Source: JAIXWP01 sp049318685
Lineage (GTDB): Bacteria > Bacteroidota > Bacteroidia > Flavobacteriales_D > Sanyastnellaceae
Assembly (NCBI GenBank): GCA_049318685.1
Contig: JBMOFW010000105.1
Location: 1-9,982, forward strand
Length of the DNA stretch: 9,982 nucleotides
Direction: 5' to 3'
The notes beneath the pieces were generated by a model. That model ran no database searches. It saw nothing but the letters and a program-made list of their open reading frames with translations, and was not told where the DNA came from. The position numbers were made by a program, and so were the translations under genes. This document shows, one piece after another, positions 1-6,424 of this stretch; position 1 is the stretch's first letter, and every line of letters starts with the position of its first letter.

Positions 1-131
1 GCAGGACGAAACTGCATCAGCAGATCCATCGTTTCGAATATGGAGGAAATATTTTGGCCTTTAAGCGGAGGGAGGATTTCAAGGCTGAAAAGGGTTTCCT
101 TCGCTTCTTTGATATGATCGATTACTTTCAT
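1..131 (-). CDS. metF: 5,10-methylenetetrahydrofolate reductase, N-terminal 43 residues (cut by window edge)
   Basis: MetF reduces 5,10-methylene-THF to 5-methyl-THF with a flavin cofactor, supplying the methyl donor used by methionine synthase. Only the first 43 codons lie in the window. Translating the minus strand from the ATG at 131-129 gives MKVIDHIKEAKETLF followed by SLEILPPLKGQNI, the first strand of the MetF TIM barrel. The Glu at residue 18 aligns with catalytic Glu28 of E. coli MetF (the FEFFPP segment). The 'LPPLKGQNI' form is the one I recall from flavobacterial MetF proteins. The start lies 3 nt after the stop of the large MetH gene, so it should be the third gene of the same operon and probably translationally coupled. 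No clear Shine-Dalgarno is visible. The rest of the gene lies beyond position 1, so intactness cannot be judged. Confidence 0.88.
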   Translation of the reverse strand, partial: MKVIDHIKEAKETLFSLEILPPLKGQNISSIFETMDLLMQFRP

Positions 132-134
132 GGG

Positions 135-2795
135 TTAATGCATATTGGGAGAAAGCCAACGTCGGGCTTCATCGAGTGATATGTTTTTGCGCTCGCTGTA
201 GTCGCGCAATTGATCTTCATTTATTTTTCCTAAACCAAAATATTTCGAATCCGGATGGGCGAAATAGTATCCGCTTACGCTGGCAGCAGGATGCATGGCC
301 ATAGATTCGGTGAGCACTATTCCGGTTTCTTTTTCTACATCCAAAATTTCCCAAATGGTTTTCTTCTCAAGGTGATCAGGACACGCGGGATATCCGGGGG
401 CTGGGCGAATACCGCGGTATTCTTCATTAATCAATTGTTCATTGCTGAATTTGGCCTCTTCATATCCCCAATAATCAGTTCTTATTTTTTGATGCAACAA
501 TTCCGCAGCCGCCTCGGCAAAACGATCAGCGATGGCTTTGACTAAAATGGCGTTATAATCATCATGCGCTTGCTCGTAATGTTTTACTAATTCATCAGCT
601 CCAAACCCAGCACTGATAGCAAAGCAGCCTACGTGGTCAATAATTTCAGATGATTCTGCAATGAAGTCGGCCAGAGCGAAATTGGGCTGACCAGCGGCCT
701 TCGAAGTTTGTTGTCTAAGTGTGATGAACTTCGTATTTTCTGTCGGCAATAGGATATCGTCGCCTTGACGTTTTGCTGGCAAAATGCCGAAAACACCTTT
801 AATGCGTATGCTCTGATTCCTTTTGATTTCTTCAATCAGTTTTTGAGCATCTGAAAACAATTGTGTGGCTTGCTCACCAACGACTTCATCTTTCAATATA
901 TTGGGGTATTTCCCATGAAGTTCCCAACTTTGAAAAAACGGTGTCCAATCGATAAATGGCTCTGTTTCTTCTAGTGAAAAAGTGATTGTTTTTTTACCAA
1001 TAAAATGAGGTTGAGCTATTGTTGAATCATCGAATTTCCCTTTAAAACCATTTTCTCGAGCAGCTTCTAAGGAAAGCAGCTGCCGCGTTTGATGATGCAG
1101 TTCGTAGTTTGTTTTTACAACTGCGTATTCGTCTTTTATTTTCTTTCGGAATTCATTTTTCTCGACCAAATTATCGGAAATAAGCGCGCTGACCACGGGT
1201 ACAGCGCGTGATGCGTCTAGTACGTGAATAGCATCGCCGGAATAAACAGGACTAATTTTCACTGCGGTATGTACACGAGATGTGGTGGCCCCTCCAATCA
1301 AAAGCGGAATATGAAGTCCGCGACGTTCCAATTCTTTGGCAACGTATATCATCTCATCTAAAGACGGCGTGATTAACCCACTTAACCCGATGATGTCTAC
1401 GTTTTCCTCAATAGCTGTATTTATAATTTTTTCAGCAGAAACCATGACCCCGAGGTCGATGACTTGGTAATTGTTGCAGCCCAGTACTACACCCACAATG
1501 TTTTTTCCGATATCGTGTACATCGCCTTTAACTGTAGCCAAAAGCACTTTGCCTGCGCCACGTTGATCTCCCAGTGATTCTTTTTCAGCGATGAGATAGG
1601 GTTCCAAAATGGCGACCGATTTTTTCATTACGCGAGCGCTCTTCACGACTTGCGGCAAGAACATTTTACCTGCCCCAAATAAATCGCCGACTACATTCAT
1701 ACCTTGCATGAGCGGTCCTTCGATGACATGGATGGGGCGTCCGTATTTTTTTAATGCTTCTAACGTATCTTCCTCGATATATTCGATAATGCCTTTGACA
1801 AGAGAGTGGGCCAGTCTTTTTTCTATGGATTCTTCTCTCCAGGTCAAATCTTGAGTTTTCGTCTTGGTGGATGCTCCTTTGCTTGTTTCGGCATAACCGA
1901 GCAAACGTTCGGTAGCATCGTCGCGACGATTGAGCAAAACATCTTCGACGAGCTCGAGCAATTCTTTTGGAATTTCATCGTACACTTCCAACTGAGAAGG
2001 ATTGACAATGCCCATGTCCATGCCATGTTGAATGCCGTGATAGAGAAATGCACTATGAATGGCTTCACGCACACGGTTGTTTCCTCGAAACGAGAAGGAA
2101 ACATTGGAAACTCCGCCACTCACGAGTGCGCCGGGTAGGTTTTCTTTGATCCAACGGGTGGCTTTGAAAAAGTCAACCGCATTGTTTTTATGCTCTTCCA
2201 TTCCGGTTCCTACCGGAAAAATATTGGGGTCGAAGATGATATCGTGTTTATTGATTCCTACTTGTTTCGTCAGGATGTCGTAGGCACGTTGACAGATTTC
2301 AATACGCCTTTCATAGGAATCGGCCTGTCCTTTTTCATCAAAAGCCATTACAATCACTGCAGCGCCGTAACGCTTGATTTTTTTGGCTTTCGCAATGAAA
2401 TCGATTTCTCCTTCTTTGAGAGAAATGGAATTGACAATGGATTTTCCTTGAATATTTTGAAGCCCCGTTTCGATAATTTCCCATTTGGAAGAATCAATCA
2501 TGATGGGCACTCGTGAAATGTCAGGTTCAGAAGCAATTAGGCGAAGAAAACGCTTCATGGCACCAACACCGTCAATAAGTGCTTCATCCATGTTGATGTC
2601 GATGATCTGTGCACCGCCTTCAACTTGTTCTTTAGCCACAGCCAAGGCATCTTCAAACTGATCGTTTTTGATGAGTTCCAAGAATTTTTTCGATCCGGTG
2701 ACATTGGTACGTTCACCTACATTGATGAAATTCGATTCGCTGGTTGCTATGAGCGCTTCGAGGCCGGAGAGTTGTATTTTAATCGTTGCGTTCAC
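135..2795 (-). CDS. metH: Methionine synthase, cobalamin-dependent, C-terminal part (folate, B12 and reactivation domains)
   Basis: This 886-residue protein carries three of the four modules of MetH. The pterin-binding barrel is at about residues 22-300 (FINVGERTNVTGS, IDINMDEAL, SGGVSNVSFSFRGN). The B12 cap and B12-binding Rossmann domains are at about 310-550, with the axial cobalamin ligand His427 in GDVHDIG and LSGLITPSLDEM after it. The AdoMet reactivation domain is at about 560-886, with RPAPGYPACPDH at 797-808; Arg797 and Tyr802 match E. coli Arg1134 and Tyr1139. It is close to E. coli MetH throughout but lacks the homocysteine domain, which is encoded by the gene directly upstream. 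The two products total 1221 residues against 1227 for E. coli. The start is GTG at 2795-2793, 1 nt after the upstream TAA; no ATG lies near the expected N-terminus. It presumably works in the cytoplasm together with the upstream product. Confidence 0.96.
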   Translation of the reverse strand: MNATIKIQLSGLEALIATSESNFINVGERTNVTGSKKFLELIKNDQFEDALAVAKEQVEGGAQIIDINMDEALIDGVGAMKRFLRLIASEPDISRVPIMIDSSKWEIIETGLQNIQGKSIVNSISLKEGEIDFIAKAKKIKRYGAAVIVMAFDEKGQADSYERRIEICQRAYDILTKQVGINKHDIIFDPNIFPVGTGMEEHKNNAVDFFKATRWIKENLPGALVSGGVSNVSFSFRGNNRVREAIHSAFLYHGIQHGMDMGIVNPSQLEVYDEIPKELLELVEDVLLNRRDDATERLLGYAETSKGASTKTKTQDLTWREESIEKRLAHSLVKGIIEYIEEDTLEALKKYGRPIHVIEGPLMQGMNVVGDLFGAGKMFLPQVVKSARVMKKSVAILEPYLIAEKESLGDQRGAGKVLLATVKGDVHDIGKNIVGVVLGCNNYQVIDLGVMVSAEKIINTAIEENVDIIGLSGLITPSLDEMIYVAKELERRGLHIPLLIGGATTSRVHTAVKISPVYSGDAIHVLDASRAVPVVSALISDNLVEKNEFRKKIKDEYAVVKTNYELHHQTRQLLSLEAARENGFKGKFDDSTIAQPHFIGKKTITFSLEETEPFIDWTPFFQSWELHGKYPNILKDEVVGEQATQLFSDAQKLIEEIKRNQSIRIKGVFGILPAKRQGDDILLPTENTKFITLRQQTSKAAGQPNFALADFIAESSEIIDHVGCFAISAGFGADELVKHYEQAHDDYNAILVKAIADRFAEAAAELLHQKIRTDYWGYEEAKFSNEQLINEEYRGIRPAPGYPACPDHLEKKTIWEILDVEKETGIVLTESMAMHPAASVSGYYFAHPDSKYFGLGKINEDQLRDYSERKNISLDEARRWLSPNMH

Positions 2796-2796
2796 T

Positions 2797-3804
2797 TTAC
2801 AATGCGGGGATTACTTGACGAGGGGAGAATTGAGCGGCGGCTTCTGCAATGGCGCGAATATGGTCAGGAGTCGTACCACAGCATCCGCCAATTACGTTGA
2901 CTATACCTCTATCGAGATATTCAGTGATGAGTGCTGCCATTTGCTCGGGAGTTTGATCGTAATGGCCCATGGCATTGGGCAATCCCGCATTGGGATAGGC
3001 GCTCACATGACAAGGACATTCGTCTGAAAGTATTTGTACATATGGTTTCAATTGTTCGGCTCCCAATGCACAGTTGAACCCAATACTGAATAGTGGGATA
3101 TGTGCAAGTGAGATATGAAATGCCTGAGCAGTTTGTCCTGAAAGTGTCCGACCACTGGCATCTGTAATGGTACCACTGGCCATTAATGGCAATTGCACTT
3201 TATTTTCTTCAAAGAATTCTTCAATGGCGTAGAATGCGGCCTTAGCATTGAGTGTGTCGAATATAGTTTCGACAAGGATGGCATCAACACCGCCATCGAC
3301 AAGGCCCTTTACTTGTTCTTTATATGCATCTACGAGCTCTTGATATTCGACACCCCGATATGCAGGATCATTAACATCAGGGGAAAGTGAAGCGGTTTTA
3401 TTTGTTGGCCCCACGGCACCGGCCACGAATTTGGGTTGATCAGAACCATGCTTGACATAAAATGCTTCCACAGCTTTTCGAGCGCATTTGGCTGCTTCAA
3501 GGTTGATTTCGTAAGCCAAATCTTGCATATGATAATCAGCCAGAGAGATACGCTGTGCGTTAAAAGTGTTGGTTTCGATGATGTCTGCACCTGCTTCAAG
3601 GTATTGCAAATGGATGTTTTCAATCACATCGGGCCGTGTTAGACAGAGTAAATCATTGTTGCCTTTGAGTTGACCGGGGTGATGGGCAAAGCGTGTGCCT
3701 CTGAAATCTTCTTCAGAAAGATTAAATCGTTGGATCATGGTGCCCATAGCACCATCGAGAATGAGTATTTTTTGTTTGGAAATTTCTTCCATCCGATTGG
3801 TCAT
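2797..3804 (-). CDS. metH: Methionine synthase, homocysteine S-methyltransferase (zinc) domain as a separate protein
   Basis: This 335-residue protein is the N-terminal homocysteine-binding barrel of MetH as a stand-alone gene. It contains LDGAMGTMIQ (16-25), LKGNNDLL, GADIIETNTFN (72-82), GPTNKTASLSPDVNDPA (132-148), SGTITDASGRTLSGQT and PNAGLPNA. All three zinc ligands are present: Cys245 in FNCALGAEQL and Cys308/Cys309 in IGGCCGTTP, matching E. coli Cys247, Cys310 and Cys311. It ends in the linker that joins this barrel to the folate barrel in full-length MetH, so the split falls between domains and neither is damaged. The ATG at 3804-3802 is the assumed start; the in-frame ATG at codon 5 (3792-3790) is an alternative that would still leave the fold complete. 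It is the first gene of the operon, 53 nt downstream of a SAM-I aptamer. Its sequence fits MetH better than a stand-alone betaine- or S-methylmethionine-type enzyme. Confidence 0.95.
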   Translation of the reverse strand: MTNRMEEISKQKILILDGAMGTMIQRFNLSEEDFRGTRFAHHPGQLKGNNDLLCLTRPDVIENIHLQYLEAGADIIETNTFNAQRISLADYHMQDLAYEINLEAAKCARKAVEAFYVKHGSDQPKFVAGAVGPTNKTASLSPDVNDPAYRGVEYQELVDAYKEQVKGLVDGGVDAILVETIFDTLNAKAAFYAIEEFFEENKVQLPLMASGTITDASGRTLSGQTAQAFHISLAHIPLFSIGFNCALGAEQLKPYVQILSDECPCHVSAYPNAGLPNAMGHYDQTPEQMAALITEYLDRGIVNVIGGCCGTTPDHIRAIAEAAAQFSPRQVIPAL

Positions 3805-3857
3805 AGATTCGATATTTAGCTTTACCAGACGCGGAGGAATTCAGACAATGAATTACT
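3787..3857 (-). promoter_or_regulatory. Putative riboswitch expression platform (no terminator; alternative pairings to aptamer or start region)
   Basis: The spacer between aptamer and ATG has a short hairpin, AATTCA-TTGTC-TGAATT (3854-3838), but no U-tract, so a standard intrinsic terminator is not visible. The following segment ATTCCTCC-GC-GTCT (3840-3827) can pair with the aptamer's AGACGGAGGGAT (3952-3941): 12 pairs including one G-U, with a 2-nt bulge. That pairing would break P2. Part of the same segment, TTCCTCCG (3839-3832), can instead pair with CGGATGGAA (3795-3787) in codons 4-6 of metH with one bulged base. That would close a hairpin around the start codon and bury the in-frame ATG at codon 5. 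The pairings are read from the sequence; the switching role is inferred. Confidence 0.5.
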
Positions 3858-3963
3858 TTTATCTGTTCTTGCCACAGGCAAGATGGATTTGGCACCTTTT
3901 CCTTTCATTTAGGCCGGTTGCCAAGACTTCATAGGGCCATATCCCTCCGTCTTTCTTGATAAA
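3858..3963 (-). ncRNA. SAM-I (S-box) riboswitch aptamer in the metH-metF leader
   Basis: Read on the minus strand, this 106-nt segment has the conserved S-box layout. P1 pairs TTTATC (3963-3958) with GATAAA (3863-3858). P2 pairs AAGAC (3953-3949) with GTCTT across the internal-loop core GGAGGGA...GGCCC...ATGAA. The invariant GGCAACC follows, then P3 with GGCCT...AAAGG and GGTGCCAA. P4 is a perfect 7-bp stem, TCTTGCC/GGCAAGA, with a TGT loop (3883-3867). It sits directly ahead of the split metH gene and a methionine operon, the expected target. S-box RNAs bind SAM and lower expression when SAM is plentiful; that function is known for the family and inferred here. A covariance search against Rfam RF00162 would be decisive. 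SAM-II and cobalamin riboswitches do not fit these motifs. Confidence 0.95.
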
Positions 3964-3966
3964 GCG

Positions 3967-3998
3967 TTGCAAATATAATCACGTTTCAATTACCTTGC
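3967..3998 (+). promoter_or_regulatory. Possible promoter of the T9SS protein gene, overlapping the divergent metH promoter
   Basis: On the plus strand TTG (3967-3969) is followed after 21 nt by TACCTTGC (3991-3998), an imperfect TAnnTTTG box. The spacing is typical for Bacteroidota promoters, and it would give a leader of roughly 10-15 nt before the ATG at 4016. The proposed -33 element overlaps the -7 box of the opposite promoter, so the two may compete. The -7 match is weak. Confidence 0.35.
3969..3977 (-). promoter_or_regulatory. Promoter -7 box (TATATTTGC) of the metH-metF operon
   Basis: The minus strand reads TATATTTGC, a full match to the Bacteroidota -7 consensus TAnnTTTG(C). Transcription would start about 6-8 nt downstream, at or just before the first base of riboswitch P1 (3963), which independently supports the call. 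No good TTG-type -33 element lies 19-21 nt upstream. Confidence 0.7.
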
Positions 3999-4015
3999 GC
4001 ACTAAACCAAACCTT

Positions 4016-5029
4016 ATGCGCAAACTTTTTACATCCATTGCTATTTCTTTCGCTGCGACAACGCTGCTGGCTCAGGACAATCCTTATTTCGAACTTTTTG
4101 TTTCACAATCTACGTATGTTCCATTGACCAACACCACCTCTTTAAATGAGGGTGTAGTTTGGGATGATCCAAATTGGGAGGTGCCGATTGGTTTTTCATT
4201 TGAATACCTTGGATACCATTACGATTCATTGATTTTTTATGGATATGATGCATATGGTGCGGAATTGCTTTTTCGTAATTCCACTGTAGGCTATCCCGAC
4301 TGTCAAATGTCAGCGTATATGATGGATTTGATTGATAGTGAATACGACAACAATGGGAAAGCGGCATCAGATATTCGATATTCGCTTGAAGGCGCAGAGG
4401 GCAGCAGGATTTTCAAACTCGAATGGTCGAATGCCGCTTTCTACAACGACGATATTGAATTCACGAATTATAGTATGCGAATCAATTTTCAAGTGTGGTT
4501 ATTTGAACAAGATGGGGCTATAGAATTTCATTATGGACCAAGTACCAATCTAAATAATGATGTCATTCAAGATTATGAAGGCATTCCTGTGACGTTTATT
4601 CGAAATTATGTGGAAACGCCTGAATACGGTTGGGAAGGCGCTTATATGTTGACTGGAGATCCAATGAACCCGGATTGGATTTATGCTGCAACGGCTAGTG
4701 AATTTGATAACTCGATTTTTTTGAGTGATACACCAGTGGATGGCACTGTGTATCGCTTTATGCCTGTATTGGTCAACGTTGACGAGGAAAATGCGGAATT
4801 GGTTTTGGAAATGTATCCCAATCCTGCAAGCAACATATTGACACTATGGACTCCAACTAAAGAAAAGGCTAAGACCCAGATTTATGATGCTACTGGTCGC
4901 ATTGTTGAATCTGTTATTTTGAATGATTCTGCTACACAGATAGACGTGTCAAGCTGGGCTCCTGGAGTCTATCAAGTCGTGATGCTGTGTAATAACCAAT
5001 CATCCGTTCAAAAACTGATCGTTCAGTAA
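4016..5029 (+). CDS. Secreted protein with T9SS type A C-terminal sorting domain, function unknown
   Basis: This 337-residue protein starts with a Sec signal peptide, MRKLFTSIAISFAATTLLAQ, with likely cleavage near LLAQ|DN. It ends in a type IX secretion sorting domain at about 262-337: the YPNPASN box (267-273), then IYDATGRIV, IDVSSWAPGVYQV and a final short LIVQ strand. Such domains take cargo across the outer membrane and are usually removed during surface attachment or release. The middle (about 25-240) is rich in aromatic residues and predicted beta strands (FSFEYLGYHYDSLIF, MRINFQVWLFEQDGAIEFHYG). It resembles the generic jelly-roll-like regions of many T9SS cargoes, and I cannot assign a family. 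The reading frame is open upstream to 3956, but the ATG at 4016 is preferred because the signal peptide begins there and the upstream part overlaps both promoters and the riboswitch. A link to methionine metabolism is not evident. Confidence 0.9.
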   Translation: MRKLFTSIAISFAATTLLAQDNPYFELFVSQSTYVPLTNTTSLNEGVVWDDPNWEVPIGFSFEYLGYHYDSLIFYGYDAYGAELLFRNSTVGYPDCQMSAYMMDLIDSEYDNNGKAASDIRYSLEGAEGSRIFKLEWSNAAFYNDDIEFTNYSMRINFQVWLFEQDGAIEFHYGPSTNLNNDVIQDYEGIPVTFIRNYVETPEYGWEGAYMLTGDPMNPDWIYAATASEFDNSIFLSDTPVDGTVYRFMPVLVNVDEENAELVLEMYPNPASNILTLWTPTKEKAKTQIYDATGRIVESVILNDSATQIDVSSWAPGVYQVVMLCNNQSSVQKLIVQ

Positions 5030-5043
5030 TAGGCCGTTGTTAT

Positions 5044-5052
5044 TACATTTGC
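5044..5052 (+). promoter_or_regulatory. Promoter -7 box (TACATTTGC) of metK
   Basis: TACATTTGC fully matches the Bacteroidota -7 consensus TAnnTTTG(C) and lies in the 50-nt gap between the T9SS gene and metK. It predicts a start near 5058-5060 and a leader of about 20 nt, too short for a riboswitch. No convincing -33 TTG is seen at the right distance, and read-through from the upstream gene remains possible. Confidence 0.6.
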
Positions 5053-5079
5053 CACCGTTAAAAATATAAATCAAACAAA

Positions 5080-6339
5080 ATGTCATATTTATTCACTTCT
5101 GAATCGGTATCTGAAGGACATCCGGATAAAGTAGCGGATCAAATCTCCGATGCCTTGATCGATCACTTTTTGGCTTTTGATCCTCAAAGTAAAGTGGCTT
5201 GCGAAACTTTGGTAACCACTGGTCAAGTGATTCTTGCCGGTGAGGTAAAATCGAAGACTTACCTTGATGTACAAGAAATCACACGCGAAGTTATTCGTGA
5301 AATCGGATATACGAAGAGTGAATATATGTTTGAAGCGAATTCATGCGGTGTTCTTTCTGCCATTCATGAACAATCTCCCGATATCAACCAGGGGGTGGAG
5401 CGTAAAAAGAAAGAAGATCAAGGGGCAGGTGACCAAGGAATGATGTTTGGTTATGCGTCGAAGGAGACGGATAATTTTATGCCACTTCCATTAGAGCTCG
5501 CACATTTGTTGCTTCGCGAATTGGCTGCAATTCGCAAAGAAGGAAAGGTGATGAAGTATCTTCGTCCTGATGCCAAGAGTCAAGTGACCATTGAATACAG
5601 TGACGATCATCAACCATTAGCTATCAGTGCTATCGTGATCAGCACACAGCATGATGACTTCGATAAGAGTGATGATAAAATGTTGGCGAAAATCAAAAAG
5701 GATGTTCAAGAAATTTTGATTCCACGCATCCTCAAGAAATTGCCTTTGCGTGTTCAAAAACTTTTCAAAGCGAAATATATCCTACACGTTAATCCAACCG
5801 GAAAATTCGTTATTGGTGGTCCTCACGGGGACACAGGTCTTACTGGACGTAAAATCATCGTGGATACGTACGGCGGAAAAGGTGCGCACGGAGGTGGTGC
5901 ATTTTCAGGTAAGGATCCTTCAAAAGTTGACCGTTCTGCGGCTTATGCAACGCGCCATATTGCTAAGAATTTGGTGGCTGCAGGTGTTGCAGATGAGGCA
6001 CTTGTTCAAGTGGCTTACGCTATTGGGGTTGCCGAACCCGTTGGCTTGTATGTAAATACTTACGGAACGGCTAAGGTGAAAATGACTGATGGTGAGATAG
6101 CGAAGAAAATTGCAACGTTGTTTGATCTTCGTCCATATGCCATTGAAACCCGTTTCAATTTGAGAACGCCGATCTACCGTGAATCAGCGGCTTATGGACA
6201 CATGGGACGTCAATGTGAAATAAAAGAAAAAACATTTAAAGATGGTAGTGGTAAAGTGAAGAAAATGAAAGTGAAATTATTCCCTTGGGAAGAGTTGAAC
6301 TACGTTTCAAAAATTCAAAAAGCCTTTAGCATCAAATAA
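5080..6339 (+). CDS. metK: S-adenosylmethionine synthetase (methionine adenosyltransferase)
   Basis: MetK makes SAM from methionine and ATP in the cytoplasm, releasing phosphate and pyrophosphate. The 419-residue product has every family signature: FTSESVSEGHPDKVADQISDA at the N-terminus (His14, Asp16 and Lys17 at the ATP/metal site), GAGDQGMMFGYA (115-126), GGPHGDTGLTGRK (246-258), and the phosphate-binding GGGAFSGKDPSKVDRSAAY (271-289). It is about 35 residues longer than E. coli MetK (384). Part of the extra length is the lysine-rich segment around 195-230 and the KEKTFKDGSGKVKKMKVK stretch near the C-terminus; longer forms like this are what I recall for Bacteroidota. The ATG at 5080 gives the canonical N-terminus. 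It is followed directly by a strong terminator. It lies close to the methionine operon but on the other strand, so it makes the SAM that the metH leader should sense while lacking that control itself. Confidence 0.98.
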   Translation: MSYLFTSESVSEGHPDKVADQISDALIDHFLAFDPQSKVACETLVTTGQVILAGEVKSKTYLDVQEITREVIREIGYTKSEYMFEANSCGVLSAIHEQSPDINQGVERKKKEDQGAGDQGMMFGYASKETDNFMPLPLELAHLLLRELAAIRKEGKVMKYLRPDAKSQVTIEYSDDHQPLAISAIVISTQHDDFDKSDDKMLAKIKKDVQEILIPRILKKLPLRVQKLFKAKYILHVNPTGKFVIGGPHGDTGLTGRKIIVDTYGGKGAHGGGAFSGKDPSKVDRSAAYATRHIAKNLVAAGVADEALVQVAYAIGVAEPVGLYVNTYGTAKVKMTDGEIAKKIATLFDLRPYAIETRFNLRTPIYRESAAYGHMGRQCEIKEKTFKDGSGKVKKMKVKLFPWEELNYVSKIQKAFSIK

Positions 6340-6356
6340 TTTCTTTTTGTAAAAAA

Positions 6357-6393
6357 AAGAAAACCCCTTTGATGAAATCAAAGGGGTTTTTTT
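6357..6393 (+). terminator. Rho-independent terminator after metK
   Basis: A perfect stem pairs AAACCCCTTTGAT (6361-6373) with ATCAAAGGGGTTT (6377-6389) around a GAA loop, and the T-run continues to 6393. It begins about 20 nt after the metK stop. The A-rich left flank would supply a U-tract on the other strand too, so it could act in both directions, although no gene reaches it from the right. Confidence 0.95.
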
Positions 6394-6399
6394 ATGCCT

Positions 6400-6407
6400 T
6401 ATCTTTA
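6400..6407 (+). promoter_or_regulatory. Possible -7 box (TATCTTTA) for the beta-propeller gene
   Basis: TATCTTTA matches seven of eight positions of TAnnTTTG and lies between the metK terminator and the ATG at 6425. The strong terminator means the downstream gene needs its own promoter. There is no recognisable -33 element, which would fall inside the terminator stem. Confidence 0.3.
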
Positions 6408-6424
6408 TAGTTCTAATATTAATT

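Noticed and set aside
1806..2138. Plus-strand open frames of up to about 110 codons opposite metH
   Set aside because: They are antisense to a highly conserved gene, have no recognisable domains, and are what a long conserved coding sequence produces by chance on the other strand.
2793..2799. metH as a frameshifted pseudogene
   Set aside because: Both halves keep all metal, cobalamin and AdoMet-site residues. The break lies in the linker between domains, and the operon arrangement is tight; this fits a genuine gene split.
3838..3854. Hairpin AATTCA-TTGTC-TGAATT in the metH leader as an intrinsic terminator
   Set aside because: The stem is short and AT-rich, and on the minus strand it is followed by CCTCCGCG rather than a U-tract, so it does not look like a terminator.
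3956..4015. N-terminal extension of the T9SS protein to an upstream ATG at 3956
   Set aside because: It would bury the signal peptide 20 residues in and overlap both divergent promoters and the start of the riboswitch; the ATG at 4016 begins the signal peptide directly.
3805..4015. Cobalamin riboswitch upstream of the B12-dependent metH
   Set aside because: The leader shows the full S-box core and no B12-box sequence; there is no room for a second aptamer between the promoter and the ATG.
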